From the NCBI GenBank assembly GCA_963777165.1, contig CAVZPO010000009.1, positions 1-64,000 of the forward strand: DNA of 64,000 nt, in the 5' to 3' direction. This document shows positions 52,132 through 61,119 of the stretch, piece by piece. This DNA is from DYJB01 sp963777165. GTDB lineage: Bacteria; Chloroflexota; Anaerolineae; Anaerolineales; E44-bin32. Position 1 is the stretch's first letter. Every line of letters starts with the position of its first letter. Below the pieces are notes generated by a model, which saw nothing but the letters and a program-made list of their open reading frames with translations, did not search any database and was not told the DNA's origin. The translations under genes and the position numbers were made by a program.

Positions 52132-52644
52132 TCAGGACTTGCGACGGAACAGCGTTTGCCCCAGGAGCAGCAGGCCGCCCAGCACCAGAAGTACCGGCCA
52201 GTACGGGCTGATTTGTCCCAGGCCAAGGAACGAGCCGAAGACGACGAAAGCAACCACGCTAATCAGCATCTGCCAGAGCCCTGAGGTGATGCTCCTCTTC
52301 GACTGGCCCTGCATCAAGGCGGCGAGCACAACGCCCAGGCCGACGAAACCGGGGATCAGCGTCCAAGCGTAAGCCCAGCTCTCCCAATTGCCGGTCGCGT
52401 TCTGATAGAACAACAGGCAGCCAATCCCGCCCACGATGCAGCCCGGGACGGCGAGTGGCGGCGTGCTGAGCGCAACTGCCAGCACCAGCATCAGGACGCC
52501 GACGCCGACAATCAGCAGCGGCCAAGTGTCCGCGGCCCGGAACCACGCACTGAGTCCGGGGACAAACTGCGCCACCAGGCAGGCAGCTCCCACGAGGATC
52601 AGGATCAAGCCTCCAACGAGGCCGCTCCGACGGCTGGTTTCCAT
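52132..52644 (-). CDS. Multi-helix membrane protein, DUF5668-like
   Basis: A 170-residue protein with about five hydrophobic segments (GLVGGLILILVGAACLVAQF, WPLLIVGVGVLMLVLAVALS, IPGFVGLGVVLAALMQG, WPVLLVLGGLLLLGQTLF). It is the first gene of the four-gene run and is divergent from tetR. ATG 52644 has GAAGGAGAAGG directly upstream. No motif beyond the shared membrane pattern. Confidence 0.75.
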   Translation of the reverse strand: METSRRSGLVGGLILILVGAACLVAQFVPGLSAWFRAADTWPLLIVGVGVLMLVLAVALSTPPLAVPGCIVGGIGCLLFYQNATGNWESWAYAWTLIPGFVGLGVVLAALMQGQSKRSITSGLWQMLISVVAFVVFGSFLGLGQISPYWPVLLVLGGLLLLGQTLFRRKS

Positions 52645-52972
52645 CGCCTTCTCCTTCTTCGAGTGTCCGGCACCGCGCGAGGCGGGGCTCGGCGCGGCCG
52701 GCGCGCCGAAGGTCGAGTATAGGGCCAGTGGCCGCCCGAGGCGTAGTCACGCCCCTCATGTTGCTGGCAGACAAACGTACACCTCAGTTCAGCCTCTGGC
52801 GTGATCGGCGCGCTGGGTCAAGGGAGGGGCGCCAAGGATTCGCCGCAACCCTCCGAGGACGAAATCGCGGTTCCGGTCCCCGGAAAACAGACGGCTGGCC
52901 GGAGGAGGTGGGGCCTGATTCGGAGCCGTCCCTGCATGAGCGATCGCAGACAAGGCTGGGCCCCGGGTACCC
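52645..52972. other. Divergent regulatory region without a recognised gene
   Basis: About 330 bases between the LiaF-like operon and tetR. It should hold the promoter of the minus-strand operon, but I see no clear hexamer pair for it. Short open frames lack motifs. The tetR promoter and operator lie at its right edge. Confidence 0.45.
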
Positions 52973-53001
52973 TTGACCGGACTGGTGGTCTCAGAGATAA
53001 T
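52973..53001 (+). promoter_or_regulatory. Promoter of the tetR gene
   Basis: TTGACC (52973-52978), a 17-base spacer and GATAAT (52996-53001). The -10 box runs into the palindromic operator, so TetR binding would block its own promoter. Confidence 0.65.
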
Positions 53002-53024
53002 CATACCGACCGGTCGGTATGATT
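52999..53024. promoter_or_regulatory. Perfect 26-base palindromic TetR-family operator
   Basis: The half-site AATCATACCGACC is followed directly by its exact complement, giving a 26-base perfect dyad centred on ACCGGT. The ATACCGACCGGTCGGTAT core is typical of TetR-family operators. It lies 9 bases before the tetR start codon, overlapping the -10 region. Confidence 0.9.
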
Positions 53025-53032
53025 GGTGAAGG

Positions 53033-53632
53033 ATGAGCCCACGGACGACAGGACCAGAAACCGAAGCGCGCATCCTGAGCGCCGCCGCCGAATGCTTTTC
53101 CCGCAAGGGATTCGACAGCACCGGGGTGGCGGACGTCTGCACCACAGCCGGAGTGAGCAAAGGCGCCTTCTACCATCACTTCCCATCCAAACAGGCCGTG
53201 TTCCTGGCGCTGCTCAACCGCTGGCTGACCGTCCTGGACGAGCAGCTGCTCGCCGCGACGCAGCAGACTTCGAGTGCGGCCGAGGCGATGAAGCGCATTG
53301 CAGGCATGTCGCGCGTCGTGTTCCAATCGGCCAGTGGCCAGTTGCCGATTTTCCTCGAGTTCTGGAGCCAATCGGCACACGACCCGACCGTCTGGAAGAA
53401 CACGATCGCCCCGTATCAGCGCTACCGCGAGTACTTCAGCCTGCTGATCGAGACCGGAGTGGCCGAGGGGTCGATCCGAAAGGCAGACGCCGCCACGGCC
53501 GGGCCGGCACTCATGGCGCTGGTGATCGGAGTGCTTCTGCAGGGCCTGATGGATCCATCCGGGGCCGACTGGTCGGACGTCATGGAGCAGGGGGTTGCCC
53601 TGCTCGTACAAGGCATGCAGGGCGAGGGATGA
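53033..53632 (+). CDS. TetR/AcrR family transcriptional regulator
   Basis: A 199-residue regulator with the N-terminal HTH of the family (ETEARILSAAAECFSRKGFD, GVADVCTTAGVSKGAFYHHF, PSKQAVFLALL) and an all-helical ligand-binding C-terminal domain. It probably represses itself and the downstream SDR fusion gene through the palindrome at 52999. The next gene starts 1 base after its stop. Ligand unknown. Confidence 0.92.
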   Translation: MSPRTTGPETEARILSAAAECFSRKGFDSTGVADVCTTAGVSKGAFYHHFPSKQAVFLALLNRWLTVLDEQLLAATQQTSSAAEAMKRIAGMSRVVFQSASGQLPIFLEFWSQSAHDPTVWKNTIAPYQRYREYFSLLIETGVAEGSIRKADAATAGPALMALVIGVLLQGLMDPSGADWSDVMEQGVALLVQGMQGEG

Positions 53633-53633
53633 A

Positions 53634-55418
53634 ATGAAGGTATTGCTCACCGGTGCGTTTGGCAATGTGGGCCTCAGCGCGCTTCAAGAACTGCTGGCGC
53701 GCGGGCATCGGGTGCGGTGTTTCGACCTGAGGACACCTGCCAACCTCCGGCTGGCACGCCGCCTGGCGCGGAAGGCCGAGGTCGTCTGGGGGGACATGCG
53801 CTCGGCGGAGGATGTCGCCGAGGCGGCCCGCGATGTGGACGTCGTGATCCATCTGGCGTTCATCATCCCGAAGCTTTCGGCCACAGGGGTCGACTCAGAG
53901 AAGGAGCCGGACCTGGCGCGCCGGGTCAACGTCGGGGGGACACGCAATCTGATTCGGGCGATGCGCGCACAGCCTCAACCGCCGCGGCTGATATTCTCTT
54001 CGTCCCTGCACGTCTACGGTATGACGCAGCACCTGCTTCCGCCGCGGACCGTCGACGACCTGCCGCAACCGGTGGAGCATTACGCTCGCCACAAGGTGGC
54101 CTGCGAACGGATGATCCGCATCTCCGGCCTGCGCTGGAGCATCCTGCGCTTCGGGGCTGTCCTGCCGCTTAGCGTCCGCCCTGACCCCGGCATGTTCGAC
54201 GTGCCGCTGGGCAATCGGATCGAATTCGTGCACACGCGCGATGTCGGCGTGGCGCTGGCCCATGCTGTCGAAAGCGACGCCATCTGGGGACGGGTGCTGC
54301 TGATCGGCGGCGGTCCTCGATGCCAGCTCACCTATCGGCAGATGATGACCTCGATCCTGACCGCCATGGGCGTCGGCCCGCTGCCGGATTCGGCCTTCAC
54401 CGACGAGCCGTTTGCCACCGACTGGCTCGATACGCGCGAGTCCGAACGACTGCTCCACTATCAGCGGCGTACGCTCACCGATTTCACCCGCGAGCTGGCG
54501 CTGCGCCTCGGGCTGCGCCGTCTGCTGGCGCGTGCCTTCCGACCCTTCGTGCGCGCCTGGCTGATGCGCCAATCGCCGACGCTGCAGAAGGCGCGCCGCG
54601 CTCCGTGGACAGGGCAAGTGGCGGTCGTCACCGGGGCCTCGTCCGGGATCGGCGCCGCCACGGCGCGCAGGCTGGCCGCCGAGGGTATGGCGCTGGCGCT
54701 GGTCGCCCGCCGGGGAGACCGACTGGAGGACCTGGCGCGCGAGCTGCAGCAGTCCGGCGGGATCGCTCGCGTCTACGTGGCCGACCTGGCCGACGAAGGT
54801 GAGCGCGTCCGACTGGTGCAGGACATCCGGCGCGACCTGGGGCCGATCGACGTACTGGTCAACAACGCCGGCACGGCCTGGTATGGATTGGGGCAGGAGA
54901 TGGGTTGGACGACGGCGCGCGATATGGTCCAGCTCAACGCCTCGGCCACCGTGCACCTGACGCTGATGTGCCTGCCGGATATGCTGCATCGCGGCCGAGG
55001 GTCGGTGATCAACATCAGCTCCGTCGCCGGTGGATTCCCCAATCAGGGCGTCGCCGTCTACAGCGGGACGAAGTCGTTTATCGATTCCTTCACCACCGCG
55101 CTGCACCGCGAGCTCGTCGGCACAGGCGTCCGCGTCGGGGCGGTGCGCCCTGGGTATGTGGAGACCGAGCTCTCGCAGCGGTCGGCCGAACAACCCGGTG
55201 GGCACCCGATCCCCGGAAGGCGCTGGGGTGTGAGCCCGGACCTGGTGGCCCGGGCGGTGACTTCGATGCTTCGCCGCCCGCGCCGGACCGTCTACGTGCC
55301 TGGCTGGCAGCGAATCGTGCCGTGGATCGAGCTGACGTTCGGCTGGCTGATCGACCGCCTCGGGCCGCTGCTGCTCCGCCGTCAGCGTCGCTTAGTGCGC
55401 CGCGGCATGGACGCCTGA
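53634..55418 (+). CDS. Fusion of an NAD-dependent epimerase-like and a classical short-chain dehydrogenase
   Basis: A 594-residue protein with two Rossmann domains. Domain 1 (about 1-290) is extended-SDR/epimerase-like: LLTGAFGNVGLSALQELLAR, SSSLHVYG and the YARHK active-site Tyr/Lys. Domain 2 (about 330-570) is a classical SDR: VVTGASSGIGAATARRLAAE, VLVNNAGTAW, INISSVAGGFPNQGV and YSGTK. The linker is Arg-rich. The C-terminal tail has a hydrophobic segment (WIELTFGWLIDRLGPLLL) that could attach to the membrane. Each domain is complete. Likely regulated by the adjacent TetR; substrate unknown, perhaps lipid-like. Confidence 0.88.
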   Translation: MKVLLTGAFGNVGLSALQELLARGHRVRCFDLRTPANLRLARRLARKAEVVWGDMRSAEDVAEAARDVDVVIHLAFIIPKLSATGVDSEKEPDLARRVNVGGTRNLIRAMRAQPQPPRLIFSSSLHVYGMTQHLLPPRTVDDLPQPVEHYARHKVACERMIRISGLRWSILRFGAVLPLSVRPDPGMFDVPLGNRIEFVHTRDVGVALAHAVESDAIWGRVLLIGGGPRCQLTYRQMMTSILTAMGVGPLPDSAFTDEPFATDWLDTRESERLLHYQRRTLTDFTRELALRLGLRRLLARAFRPFVRAWLMRQSPTLQKARRAPWTGQVAVVTGASSGIGAATARRLAAEGMALALVARRGDRLEDLARELQQSGGIARVYVADLADEGERVRLVQDIRRDLGPIDVLVNNAGTAWYGLGQEMGWTTARDMVQLNASATVHLTLMCLPDMLHRGRGSVINISSVAGGFPNQGVAVYSGTKSFIDSFTTALHRELVGTGVRVGAVRPGYVETELSQRSAEQPGGHPIPGRRWGVSPDLVARAVTSMLRRPRRTVYVPGWQRIVPWIELTFGWLIDRLGPLLLRRQRRLVRRGMDA

Positions 55419-55564
55419 TCAGATTTGAGTTCCGGCGCCTGAATCGACGAACGCTGTTCCAATCGCACCCTTCGCCGAGCGCATAGATAGCCCCAGTCGA
55501 TCCACCCCACACGGTGAGCGTCGCTTGCGATGCGCCTGCCGGCCCGGTCTGTCGGACACTAAGA

Positions 55565-55595
55565 CACAACCCCGGCACTCAGCGCCGGGGTTGTG
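55565..55595. terminator. Bidirectional terminator between convergent genes
   Basis: CACAACCCCGGC (55565-55576) pairs perfectly with GCCGGGGTTGTG (55584-55595) around a 7-base loop. It lies between the SDR fusion and the convergent VIT-type gene. Confidence 0.88.
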
Positions 55596-55645
55596 ATTCA
55601 GAGCCAGCCGTGCGGGGTGGCGAGGCCCGGTGCGTCGCCAGGGGG

Positions 55646-56458
55646 TCAGCCGCCGGCGCCGAGTCCCTTGAGCAGAACGCCGACGATGTAAGCGACACCC
55701 GCTGCCGCTCCGCCGACTACAAGCATCTCCAACCCGCTCTTGAAGAAGTTGCGCTCGGTGACCAGGACTTTCGCCGCACCCAGCCCAAACAACGCCGCAG
55801 CCGACAGGAGCATCGAAGTGGGGAACGCAATCCCCGCCGGGATCGGCGCCACCAGCCCGATCAGGTAGATCAGCAGCGGGATGGAACCGGCGAGGATGAA
55901 CGAACCGAGCGTGGCCAGGGCGCTGGTCAGAGGGTTGTGCTCGTCCTTCAACATCCCGAGCTCCTCAACCATCATCGTTTTGACCCACAGATCCGGCTGC
56001 TTGGTTTGAATGTCCACCAGCCGGGTGGCGTCCTCGTCGGAGTAGCCCTTGGCGCGATAGGCCTCGATCAGCTCGGTGCGTTCGCCGTCTGGAAAGTGCT
56101 CGACCTCCCAGGCCTCGCGTTGGTACTCGCGATCGTAGTACTCCTGGTCGCTCTTGGAGGACAAGTAGGCCCCCACCGCCATCGAGAATCCGTCGGCGAA
56201 GAGGTTGGCCAGGCCAAGGATCAACACCACGCCGCTGCCGAGCTGCGCACCGGCCACGCCGCTGACCACGGCAAAGGTGGTGACGATCCCGTCCAGTCCG
56301 CCGTAGACCATGGCGCCCAGGTACGCGTGGCTGGGAGCGCCGTGCTCCTCGCGAGCCGAGGTGGCGATCCTTCCGGCCGCATGCGCCTCAGCTGAGCCGC
56401 TCAGATCGCCCTTGCGGTACGCGTCACGTGCCTGGTCCACTCGCTTCATCAAACTCAT
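55646..56458 (-). CDS. VIT1/CCC1-family iron/manganese transporter
   Basis: A 270-residue membrane protein with five helices. Family blocks are YGGLDGIVTTFAVVSGVAGA, ANLFADGFSMAVGAYLSSKS and the cytosolic metal-binding helix region YYDREYQREAWEVEHFPDGE. VIT/CCC1 proteins move Fe2+ or Mn2+ out of the cytosol. It is the last gene on this strand after the MFS and methyltransferase genes, and is near a DtxR-type repressor, so metal control is plausible. ATG 56458. Confidence 0.9.
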   Translation of the reverse strand: MSLMKRVDQARDAYRKGDLSGSAEAHAAGRIATSAREEHGAPSHAYLGAMVYGGLDGIVTTFAVVSGVAGAQLGSGVVLILGLANLFADGFSMAVGAYLSSKSDQEYYDREYQREAWEVEHFPDGERTELIEAYRAKGYSDEDATRLVDIQTKQPDLWVKTMMVEELGMLKDEHNPLTSALATLGSFILAGSIPLLIYLIGLVAPIPAGIAFPTSMLLSAAALFGLGAAKVLVTERNFFKSGLEMLVVGGAAAGVAYIVGVLLKGLGAGG

Positions 56459-56513
56459 GTCTCAACCTCCGAGATGTTGCGGTTTCCATTCCCCGCGTGA
56501 GAGGATGGCGTGC

Positions 56514-57770
56514 TTATGCGGCGCTGGGCGCGGCGGGTGCGGGGGCCGGGATCTGGCTGGCCTCGCGCCGGTGAAGCCGGAGGAACATCGCTGCCGAGGC
56601 CACGCCGATCACCGCCGCGGCGTACCACACCCAGCGCGGGTCGTAGCGGTCCATCACCACACCGGCCATCAGAGGAGCCAGCGCGCTCGGCACCACCCAG
56701 GCGAAGCCGAAGACGGCCATGTAGCGGCCGCGCTTGTCCTCCGGAGCCATGCGGGCAACCAGCGCCTGCATCATCGGCGCCACCAGCATCTCGCCCACGG
56801 TCAGGATGATCATAGCGATGGCGAACCACGCGTAGGTCGTCGCCGGCCCGTAGAGCCCGAACCCAATGGCGTACAGCAGGGTGCCGATGACCATGATCAG
56901 GTAGGCGGGGCGCTTCTCGATCCGACGCGTGATCCAGAACTGCATCACGACTACCATGGCGGCGTTCAGGCTGAGCAGGGCGCCGTAACCTCGCTCGGGC
57001 ACACCGTGGAGGTCCCTGAGATAGACGCCCAGTGTGCTGTTCATCTGCAGGTAGACAAAGCCTTGCAGCATGCACGCCAGGATGAAGAAGACGAAGGTGG
57101 CATCCCTGAGAGGTTGGGCGTAGCCGCCGAACGTCCGGGCAATCGACTCGGGTTCTTGGTGGCCGATGCGCTGCGGTTTGGTCTCGGGCAGAAAGGCCAG
57201 AACGATCAGCGCCGTCAGGCTGCTGGCCACGGTGTCGGCGATGAACAAAAGCAGGTAGGAGCGCGAGGCCAGCAGGCCGCCGATCGCCGGGCCGATGACC
57301 ACCGCCAGGTTGAAGACCACACGCAGCAGTCCGAAGCCGCCGGGGCGCTGCTCTTCCGGCAGGATGTCTGCCACCGCCGCCTGGTAGGCGGGCCCGCCGA
57401 CGTCGGCCAACAGCCCCACCAGCACGGCGAGCACGTAGAAGGCTTGCAGCGAGTCGATCAGGCCCATCATCAATGTGCTGATTGCCGTGGTGATCAGGCT
57501 GAAGACGATCACCCCTTTGCGCCCCAGCCGATCCGCCAGCGCGCCGCCGATCAGGCCGCCGAAGACACTCGGCACCGAGAACAGCAGGAACAGGATTCCG
57601 ACCTCGGTCATGCCGACGCCGAACTTACTCGTGATGTACAGGGCGAAGAAGGGGAAGATCAGCGCTCCCCCGAGCCGATCGATGAAGGTCACGATGGCCA
57701 GCGTCCAGAAGGGGCGCGGGTATTCGTGGTAGAGCCGAACCGCGGAGAGGTAGGGCCGGCGCAGGCTCAT
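56514..57770 (-). CDS. Major facilitator superfamily transporter
   Basis: A 418-residue, 12-helix permease. The family signature between helices 2 and 3 is GGALADRLGRKGVIVFSL. Other segments include GPAIGGLLASRSYLLLFIAD and a central loop around residue 200. Substrate is not evident; relatives are drug or metabolite exporters. ATG 57770 overlaps the methyltransferase stop by ATGA, so both are co-translated. Confidence 0.92.
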   Translation of the reverse strand: MSLRRPYLSAVRLYHEYPRPFWTLAIVTFIDRLGGALIFPFFALYITSKFGVGMTEVGILFLLFSVPSVFGGLIGGALADRLGRKGVIVFSLITTAISTLMMGLIDSLQAFYVLAVLVGLLADVGGPAYQAAVADILPEEQRPGGFGLLRVVFNLAVVIGPAIGGLLASRSYLLLFIADTVASSLTALIVLAFLPETKPQRIGHQEPESIARTFGGYAQPLRDATFVFFILACMLQGFVYLQMNSTLGVYLRDLHGVPERGYGALLSLNAAMVVVMQFWITRRIEKRPAYLIMVIGTLLYAIGFGLYGPATTYAWFAIAMIILTVGEMLVAPMMQALVARMAPEDKRGRYMAVFGFAWVVPSALAPLMAGVVMDRYDPRWVWYAAAVIGVASAAMFLRLHRREASQIPAPAPAAPSAA

Positions 57771-58522
57771 GAGGTCACTCCGACGCGCTCGGCGATCAGC
57801 ATGATCTCGAACTCCTCGGGGTCCAACGGCCTCCGCCCCCAGGTGCCGGCGGTGCCTCCGCCCACATGTTCGATGGCGAATCCCGCAGAGGCGAACAGCG
57901 CGCTGAGGTCCTCCGGCCGGTGACCATGTTCATAGACGATGACCTGACGTGCACCGTCCTCGGCCTCCCACTCCATCGACACGCGCTCCGTCAGCGTCGC
58001 CGGGTCAAACGTCCCGGCGGCGACATCCTCGGCGCCGTACTGGCGCAGGAAGCGCAGGCCGTTCGACGCCGTGAGGACCAGGCGAGCGCCGGGCCGCAGG
58101 CAGCGTGCCAGGTTCCAGGCAATGGCGGCGTCATGCGCCAGCGGATCCTCCCCGGCGCTGATCAGGCCGAAGGCGCCCTCGCACAGGCAGATGGCGGCGT
58201 CGAATTGATTCGGCGCGGCGAAGCGCGTGGCATCCGCCTGGACCCAATCGACGGTGATGTGCGCCTGTTGCGCGGCGGCCTTCGCCTGGCGCAGCATCCC
58301 GCGCGACAGGTCGACCCCCACCATGCGACAGCCGCGGCGCGCCAGTTCGACCGCATGCCTCCCGGTCCCGCACCCCAGATCGAGAATTCGAGCCCCCTTC
58401 GTCAAGCGCAGCTCGGCCACCAGGAACTCCACCTCGGCGGTGGTGTTCCGGGTGAATACATTCTGCATGTAGAAGGGCGCGTGCCCATCGAAGAAGGCAC
58501 TCCAGCCTTCCTTTGCGTTCAT
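57767..58522 (-). CDS. Class I SAM-dependent methyltransferase
   Basis: A 251-residue enzyme with the SAM motif ILDLGCGTGRHAVELARRGC, then VDLSRGMLRQAKAAAQ and VDWVQADATRF. It resembles small-molecule methyltransferases of the UbiE/Tam type; substrate unknown. ATG 58522 follows AAGG by 7 bases; the frame begins at 58549. It overlaps the MFS gene by 4 bases, so it may modify the transported compound. Confidence 0.85.
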   Translation of the reverse strand: MNAKEGWSAFFDGHAPFYMQNVFTRNTTAEVEFLVAELRLTKGARILDLGCGTGRHAVELARRGCRMVGVDLSRGMLRQAKAAAQQAHITVDWVQADATRFAAPNQFDAAICLCEGAFGLISAGEDPLAHDAAIAWNLARCLRPGARLVLTASNGLRFLRQYGAEDVAAGTFDPATLTERVSMEWEAEDGARQVIVYEHGHRPEDLSALFASAGFAIEHVGGGTAGTWGRRPLDPEEFEIMLIAERVGVTS

Positions 58523-58549
58523 TCCGAACCTTGTCCCGCAGGGGAACAT

Positions 58550-59250
58550 GAGTGTGGCGGAACGTACCCTTGGGATCGGGACGTATTATCACACGGTTGG
58601 TGTCTGGGACCGCCTTCGAATCGCTTTGCGCCAGACCGGCAAACAAGCTCGCTCCGCCGCGACATATGTCTCTCTTGGATGGCCTCGACCGTTCTACTGG
58701 GCCCTGCCTGGATGAGCGCACACCTTGACACCCCCGCGGGATTGGAATCGAGAAGTGAACGGCTGCGAGTGGGCGAGCACAATCGGAAGGGTGGGGCGGA
58801 CGGGAGCATTCGCGCGAGGGAACCGGTCCTGATCCTATTGGGCCTGCGTCTCGGCCGCGCCCCCCAATTCCACATCGGCTCCCGACGAGTGATGCTCGTT
58901 GACTACTAGGAGGCGGCTGCGCGCTTGCCTTGCGACCGGGACCGCCGTTTCCAGGCTCAGCCGGTCGACGTCCTTGCCGACCGAGATCGGGGATCGCCAT
59001 CGCTTCATCGGCGACCTCGCTGCAAGCCTCCGTACGGGTCGCCCGGCGAGGGGCTCGCGCAGCGCAGCTCCAGGCCATTGGGTTTCGATCTACTTGCCTG
59101 GATCGCGGGTCAATTCAGGTCGTCCTTCTGGCTCGCCGGAAGTTCCTCCCTGCCTGGGCGCGTCCATGGGTTGCGAAGTGCCCTTTGCCATGGCCTGTGA
59201 CATGCGCCCGAAGCCCCTGCCGGCAGCTTCGTGAGAGCCTCAAATTTAGC
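58550..59250. other. Long intergenic stretch without a recognised gene
   Basis: About 700 bases between divergent transcription units. GATAAT on the minus strand (58590-58585) with an upstream TGT resembles an extended -10 for the methyltransferase operon. Open frames on both strands (for example 58899-59234) carry no motif. This is the longest non-coding stretch of the window. Confidence 0.5.
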
Positions 59251-59279
59251 TTGACCTAATAATAGAATTAGGATACACT
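59251..59279 (+). promoter_or_regulatory. Promoter of the DtxR-type regulator operon
   Basis: TTGACC (59251-59256), a 17-base spacer and TACACT (59274-59279), 7 bases before the start codon at 59286. The transcript would be nearly leaderless. Confidence 0.6.
59255..59272. promoter_or_regulatory. Putative DtxR/MntR-type operator
   Basis: CCTAAT (59255-59260), AATAGA and ATTAGG (59267-59272) form an 18-base inverted repeat inside the promoter spacer. A second weaker TTAG...CTAA pair begins near 59246. AT-rich TTAGG/CCTAA repeats are typical of DtxR/MntR sites, and the regulator is encoded directly downstream. Confidence 0.65.
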
Positions 59280-59285
59280 CACTCC

Positions 59286-60056
59286 ATGGACCCCTCCCGA
59301 ACACAAGCTGAGCAGGACTATCTCAAGGCCATCTACGACCTGGGCGAGGCCGGGGGGCACGTCGCCACCAGCCAGCTGGCGCGGCACCTCGGGCTCTCGC
59401 CTGCTTCCGTAACCGGGATGCTGCAGCGCCTGGCGGCGGCCCAACCGCCTCTGGTCGCCTACCACAAACACCATGGCGTGGAGCTCTCATCGGCGGGGAG
59501 GCGTGAAGCCTTGCGCGTCGTCCGGCACCACCGCCTGATCGAGTCGTTCCTCCATACTTCCCTGGGCCTTGCCTGGGATGAAGTCCACGTTGAGGCGCAT
59601 CGCCTCGAACACGCCATCTCGCCGATGGTGGGCGAGCGGCTGGCGGCGGCGCTCGGCGAGCCGACACGCGATCCGCACGGCGACCCGATCCCGGATCGAG
59701 AGCTCCGGCTCCCGACCATGTCGGATTCTCCGCTCAGCGGCGTGAGGCCGGGGACACCGGTGGTGATCCGCCGGGTCGACGACTCGGATCCGGCGTTCCT
59801 CCGTCACGCCGCGGAGCTTGGCTTGGTGCCCGGCGCCTCGCTCCAGGTCGGCGGGACGTCGCCCATCGACCGCCTGCTGAGCATCCACCTGGAAGACCGG
59901 GCCGAGCCGCTGGTGCTCGGGCCGGCGATCAGCGACAGGGTCTTTGTCGAAGTGGCGAAAGAAGATAGCCGCAATTCGGGAAGCACCCGAGCTCAGTCAG
60001 CCTCTGGGCTGGATGGCGAGCTCGCGGGCGGTCGAGATCTTCCTCGGATCGCGTAG
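59286..60056 (+). CDS. DtxR-family metal-dependent repressor (IdeR/MntR type)
   Basis: A 256-residue regulator: N-terminal winged helix (QAEQDYLKAIYDLGEAGGHV, SQLARHLGLSPASVTGMLQR), a dimerisation domain with metal ligands (RVVRHHRLIESFLHTSLGLA, VHVEAHRLEHAIS with E-x-x-H) and a C-terminal SH3-like FeoA domain (about 150-225). It senses Fe2+ or Mn2+ and represses with metal bound. The last 25 residues are a disordered tail. It is 36 bases upstream of the multicopper oxidase gene and probably controls it. Confidence 0.92.
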   Translation: MDPSRTQAEQDYLKAIYDLGEAGGHVATSQLARHLGLSPASVTGMLQRLAAAQPPLVAYHKHHGVELSSAGRREALRVVRHHRLIESFLHTSLGLAWDEVHVEAHRLEHAISPMVGERLAAALGEPTRDPHGDPIPDRELRLPTMSDSPLSGVRPGTPVVIRRVDDSDPAFLRHAAELGLVPGASLQVGGTSPIDRLLSIHLEDRAEPLVLGPAISDRVFVEVAKEDSRNSGSTRAQSASGLDGELAGGRDLPRIA

Positions 60057-60092
60057 ACGCATGAATCGGAATCGGTGAGTGGAGACGATGTT

Positions 60093-61118
60093 ATGAAAGC
60101 ACCCCGAGGAGTACCACGCCGCGACTTCCTGCGCATGGGAGGCTTCGGCGCCCTGGCCCTGGCAGTCGGCGCCGCAGTCTGGCCCGGCTCGACAGCTCGC
60201 CGGCGGGCTTCAGAGCTCGGACCCGGCCATCAAGGACATGACGGCGGTGCGCTCATGCCCGGTTTCAACCGGGATGTGGACCATGCCGCCAATGGGTTCA
60301 ATCCCTCGGATACGCTGACCGAATTCGACTATGGCACGGTCAGCACGCTTCCGGACGGCCGCACGCTGCGCGAGTACCACCTGTTTTCCGGCGACAAGGA
60401 CATCGAGGTGGCGCCGGGGGCGCACTTTCCGGCGTGGGTCTACAACGGCCGCCTCCCGGGACCGACCCTGCGGGCGCGCCAGGGTGATCTCCTGCGCGTG
60501 CATTTCACCAACGGCAGCGCCCATCCGCACACGATGCACTTCCACGGAGTCCATCCGGCCAACATGGACGGCGTGTTCGAGGTCGTCCCGCCGGGAGAGA
60601 CGTTCGTCTATGAGTTTGACGCCGATCCGTTCGGCTTGCACCTGTACCACTGCCACGTCATGCCGCTGGCCAAGCACATCGCCAAGGGGTTGTACGGCGC
60701 GTTCATCATCGACCCGCCGGCGGCCAGGCCGCCGGCGCACGAAATGGTGATGGTGATGCATGGCCTGGACGTCGACTTCGATGGCGTGAACGACTTCTAT
60801 GCCGTCAACGGCATCCCCTTCCACTATCACAATCACCCGATCAAGATCAAGGCTGGCGAACTCGTGCGGATCTACCTGGTCAACATCTTGGAGTTTGACC
60901 TGATGAACTCCTTCCACCTGCACGCCAACTTCTTCCACTACTACCCCACCGGCACCAGCCTGACGCCGAGCGAATTCACCGACACGGTGATCCAGGGCCA
61001 GGCGCAGCGCGGCATCCTCGAGTTTCGTTACCAATACCCGGGCATGTACATGTTCCACGCCCACATCACCGAGTTCACCGAGCTGGGGTGGACGGGGATG
61101 TTCGAGGTGGAGGCCTGA
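60093..61118 (+). CDS. Tat-exported two-domain multicopper oxidase
   Basis: A 341-residue copper oxidase. A twin-arginine signal is at residues 8-16 (PRRDFLRMGG with Arg9, Arg10). Copper ligands: HPHTMHFHGVH (His144-151), HLYHCHVMPLAKHI (Cys187 with His186, His188 and His195; Leu200 at the possible axial position), HLHANFFH (His275, His277) and MFHAHITEF (His322, His324). The second domain has Ala323 in place of Cys, so only domain 1 keeps a type-1 site. Two-domain enzymes are trimeric laccase-like oxidases. ATG 60093 follows GGAGA. It is 1 base from the ZIP gene, suggesting metal oxidation coupled to transport. Confidence 0.88.
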   Translation: MKAPRGVPRRDFLRMGGFGALALAVGAAVWPGSTARRRASELGPGHQGHDGGALMPGFNRDVDHAANGFNPSDTLTEFDYGTVSTLPDGRTLREYHLFSGDKDIEVAPGAHFPAWVYNGRLPGPTLRARQGDLLRVHFTNGSAHPHTMHFHGVHPANMDGVFEVVPPGETFVYEFDADPFGLHLYHCHVMPLAKHIAKGLYGAFIIDPPAARPPAHEMVMVMHGLDVDFDGVNDFYAVNGIPFHYHNHPIKIKAGELVRIYLVNILEFDLMNSFHLHANFFHYYPTGTSLTPSEFTDTVIQGQAQRGILEFRYQYPGMYMFHAHITEFTELGWTGMFEVEA

Positions 61119-61119
61119 G

